The translations under genes and the position numbers were made by a program. The notes beneath the pieces are model-generated. The model was not told the origin of the DNA. It worked only from the letters and a program-made list of their open reading frames with translations, and ran no database searches. From assembly GCA_035763085.1 (NCBI GenBank), contig DASUBV010000224.1, positions 1 to 30,882 on the forward strand: a stretch of 30,882 bases of DNA. The letters are read 5' to 3'. The stretch comes from DASUBV01 sp035763085. GTDB lineage: Bacteria > Actinomycetota > Actinomycetes > Streptosporangiales > Streptosporangiaceae. Every line of letters starts with the position of its first letter. Position 1 is the first letter of the stretch. Of the stretch, positions 30,165 through 30,882 are shown piece by piece.

Positions 30165-30176
30165 CAGGCCGGCCTG
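30165..30176. terminator. Palindrome between convergent genes
   Basis: CAGGCCGGCCTG, a 12-bp perfect palindrome in the 28-base gap between the polymerase stop and the end of the GH15 remnant. It could form a weak bidirectional terminator, but the lack of a loop makes this uncertain. Confidence 0.25.
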
Positions 30177-30187
30177 CTGCCGCGCCA

Positions 30188-30668
30188 TCAGTTCTTTCCC
30201 TGGCCGGCCGCCGGATTGCTCCCAGGCGGGCCGGACAGCCGGACTGCGGCCTCCAGAACGGCAGCGTGCACGAAGGCCTGGGGCAGATTCCCGCGCAGTT
30301 GCCGCTGGCGCACGTCGTACTCCTCGGTATAGATCCCGGCCGGGCCGCAGGCCGTGCGGCCGCGCTCGAACCAGCGGCCGGCGGAAACCTCGTCCCCGCA
30401 GGCATGCGCGGCCAGGGCCATCCACAGCCCGCACAGCAAGAAGGCCCCCTCGGCCTCGTGCAGCGGCCGGGTGTCATGGCGGAACCGGTAGATGAAACCG
30501 TCGTCGCCCAGCTCGGCGGCGACCGCCCGGACCGTGGCGGCAGCGACTGTCCCAGCGGGGCACGCACAACCAGACGATCTCCCCGTCCGGGCCGATCACC
30601 GCGCCGCGCTCGCCGTCGGCGATGAACGCGTACTCGCGCAGCACCCGCGGCCGCCATGGGCTCGTCAT
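30188..30668 (-). pseudogene. Glycoside hydrolase family 15 remnant with the catalytic middle missing
   Basis: The first 42 codons (from ATG 30668) read VLREYAFIADGERGAVIGPDGEIVWLCVPRWDS, the normal start of GH15 glucoamylase/trehalase-like proteins. In another frame, from about 30555 to the stop at 30188, runs the normal GH15 end: TVAAATVRAVAAELGDDGFIYRF, EAEGAFLLCGLWMALAAHA, GIYTEEYDVRQRQLRGNLPQAFVHAAVLEAAVRL. Full GH15 proteins of this type are about 600 residues, so roughly 400 codons including the catalytic barrel are gone and the junction is out of frame. The ATG overlaps the upstream fragment's stop (ATGA), showing an old operon. Not functional as written. Confidence 0.75.
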
Positions 30669-30787
30669 GGCCGGTCAGCCGCCCGTGCTCGCTGACCCGC
30701 CGCAGCCGTGGTCACCACTGTCAGCGGCGGGTCCAGGACCCGCGCGATCGCGGCCAGGCCGGCCTCCGGCAGCGCGGCTGGCGTCAT
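30665..30787 (-). pseudogene. Stub of a flavin reductase-like gene
   Basis: 40 codons: LPEAGLAAIARVLDPPLTVVTTAAAGQRA resembles the N-terminus of flavin reductase family proteins (where VVTTAAxGxRAGCLVGF is usual). It then departs and stops after RAADRP, overlapping the GH15 start. The FMN-binding body is missing. An in-frame GTG at 30805 would add six residues. The family call is from this short match only. Confidence 0.4.
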
Positions 30788-30809
30788 GCCCGCGCGGACC
30801 TGCACCGGG

Positions 30810-30881
30810 TCATGACCGGCCCTTGCCGGGCAGGAACTCCCGTGCCTTGGTCTTCACGCCCTCGACCAGGACGCTGCTGCG
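30810..30881 (-). CDS. C-terminal end of an unidentified gene (continues beyond window)
   Basis: Twenty-three residues and a stop: RSSVLVEGVKTKAREFLPGKGRS. Too short to assign. The segment EGVKTKAREFLPG matches the GvpA tail EGVREKAREVLPG at 10 of 13 positions, which may be chance. Reading is toward the flavin reductase stub, so the three minus-strand pieces probably were one operon. Confidence 0.4.
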   Translation of the reverse strand, partial: RSSVLVEGVKTKAREFLPGKGRS

Positions 30882-30882
30882 G

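Noticed and set aside
1..30882. CRISPR arrays, tRNA or rRNA genes
   Set aside because: No spaced direct repeats of CRISPR size, no tRNA T-loop/CCA patterns and no rRNA-like stretches were seen when reading the gaps.

Overview
The window is very GC-rich, uses GTG starts freely, and carries an actinomycete-style gas vesicle locus, separate LigD-type ligase and polymerase proteins, a DUF2795 protein and a GAF-less RsbU-like phosphatase. All of this points to a filamentous or soil actinobacterium (Actinomycetota). I cannot name the genus from the sequence. I found no rRNA, tRNA, CRISPR array, transposase or phage gene.

Layout. 1-3.8 kb is a run of small stress-type genes: the end of a hemerythrin protein, a DJ-1/PfpI protein, a YihY/BrkB membrane protein on the minus strand, and a plus-strand FHA + phosphoribosyltransferase pair. 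3.9-9.5 kb is a minus-strand gas vesicle operon of ten tightly overlapping genes. In transcription order they are a basic/disordered anchor protein, an SRPBCC protein with a very acidic tail, then gvpA, F, G, O, J, L, S and K. 9.9-12.5 kb holds a frameshifted DUF2795 gene, a DMT-type transporter, a 3-hydroxyisobutyrate-dehydrogenase-like enzyme and a 62-residue membrane peptide. 12.7-18.7 kb is a complete oligopeptide/dipeptide-type ABC importer operon (permease, lipoprotein, permease, two ATPases). 18.9-22.3 kb is a three-gene signalling operon: receiver-PP2C phosphatase, CHASE3 histidine kinase, Rcp1-like receiver. 22.4-24.7 kb is a Tat-exported glutaminase-A-like (DUF4965) protein. 24.7-25.4 kb is largely non-coding and contains a candidate three-way-junction RNA. 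25.4-30.2 kb has a GT4 glycosyltransferase, a second copy of the DMT transporter, and the ligase and polymerase halves of a LigD-type end-joining system. 30.2-30.9 kb (minus strand) is decayed: a GH15 gene whose middle is missing, a stub of a flavin reductase, and the end of an unidentified gene.

How the parts may work together. Many genes fit an environmental-stress island: buoyancy, DNA end joining, iron/oxygen binding, and a partner-switch type phosphatase. Three of the transcription units (gvp, FHA-PRT, ligD) have a GNNT-N14/15-GGGTAG element upstream that resembles SigB/SigF-type promoters, and the RsbU-like phosphatase is the kind of protein that controls such sigma factors. This link is inference, because no sigma factor or anti-sigma gene lies in the window. 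The most unusual non-coding signals are the three-way-junction fold at 25245-25331, a 14-bp stem inside the ABC operon, and a perfect inverted repeat overlapping the gvp promoter candidate.
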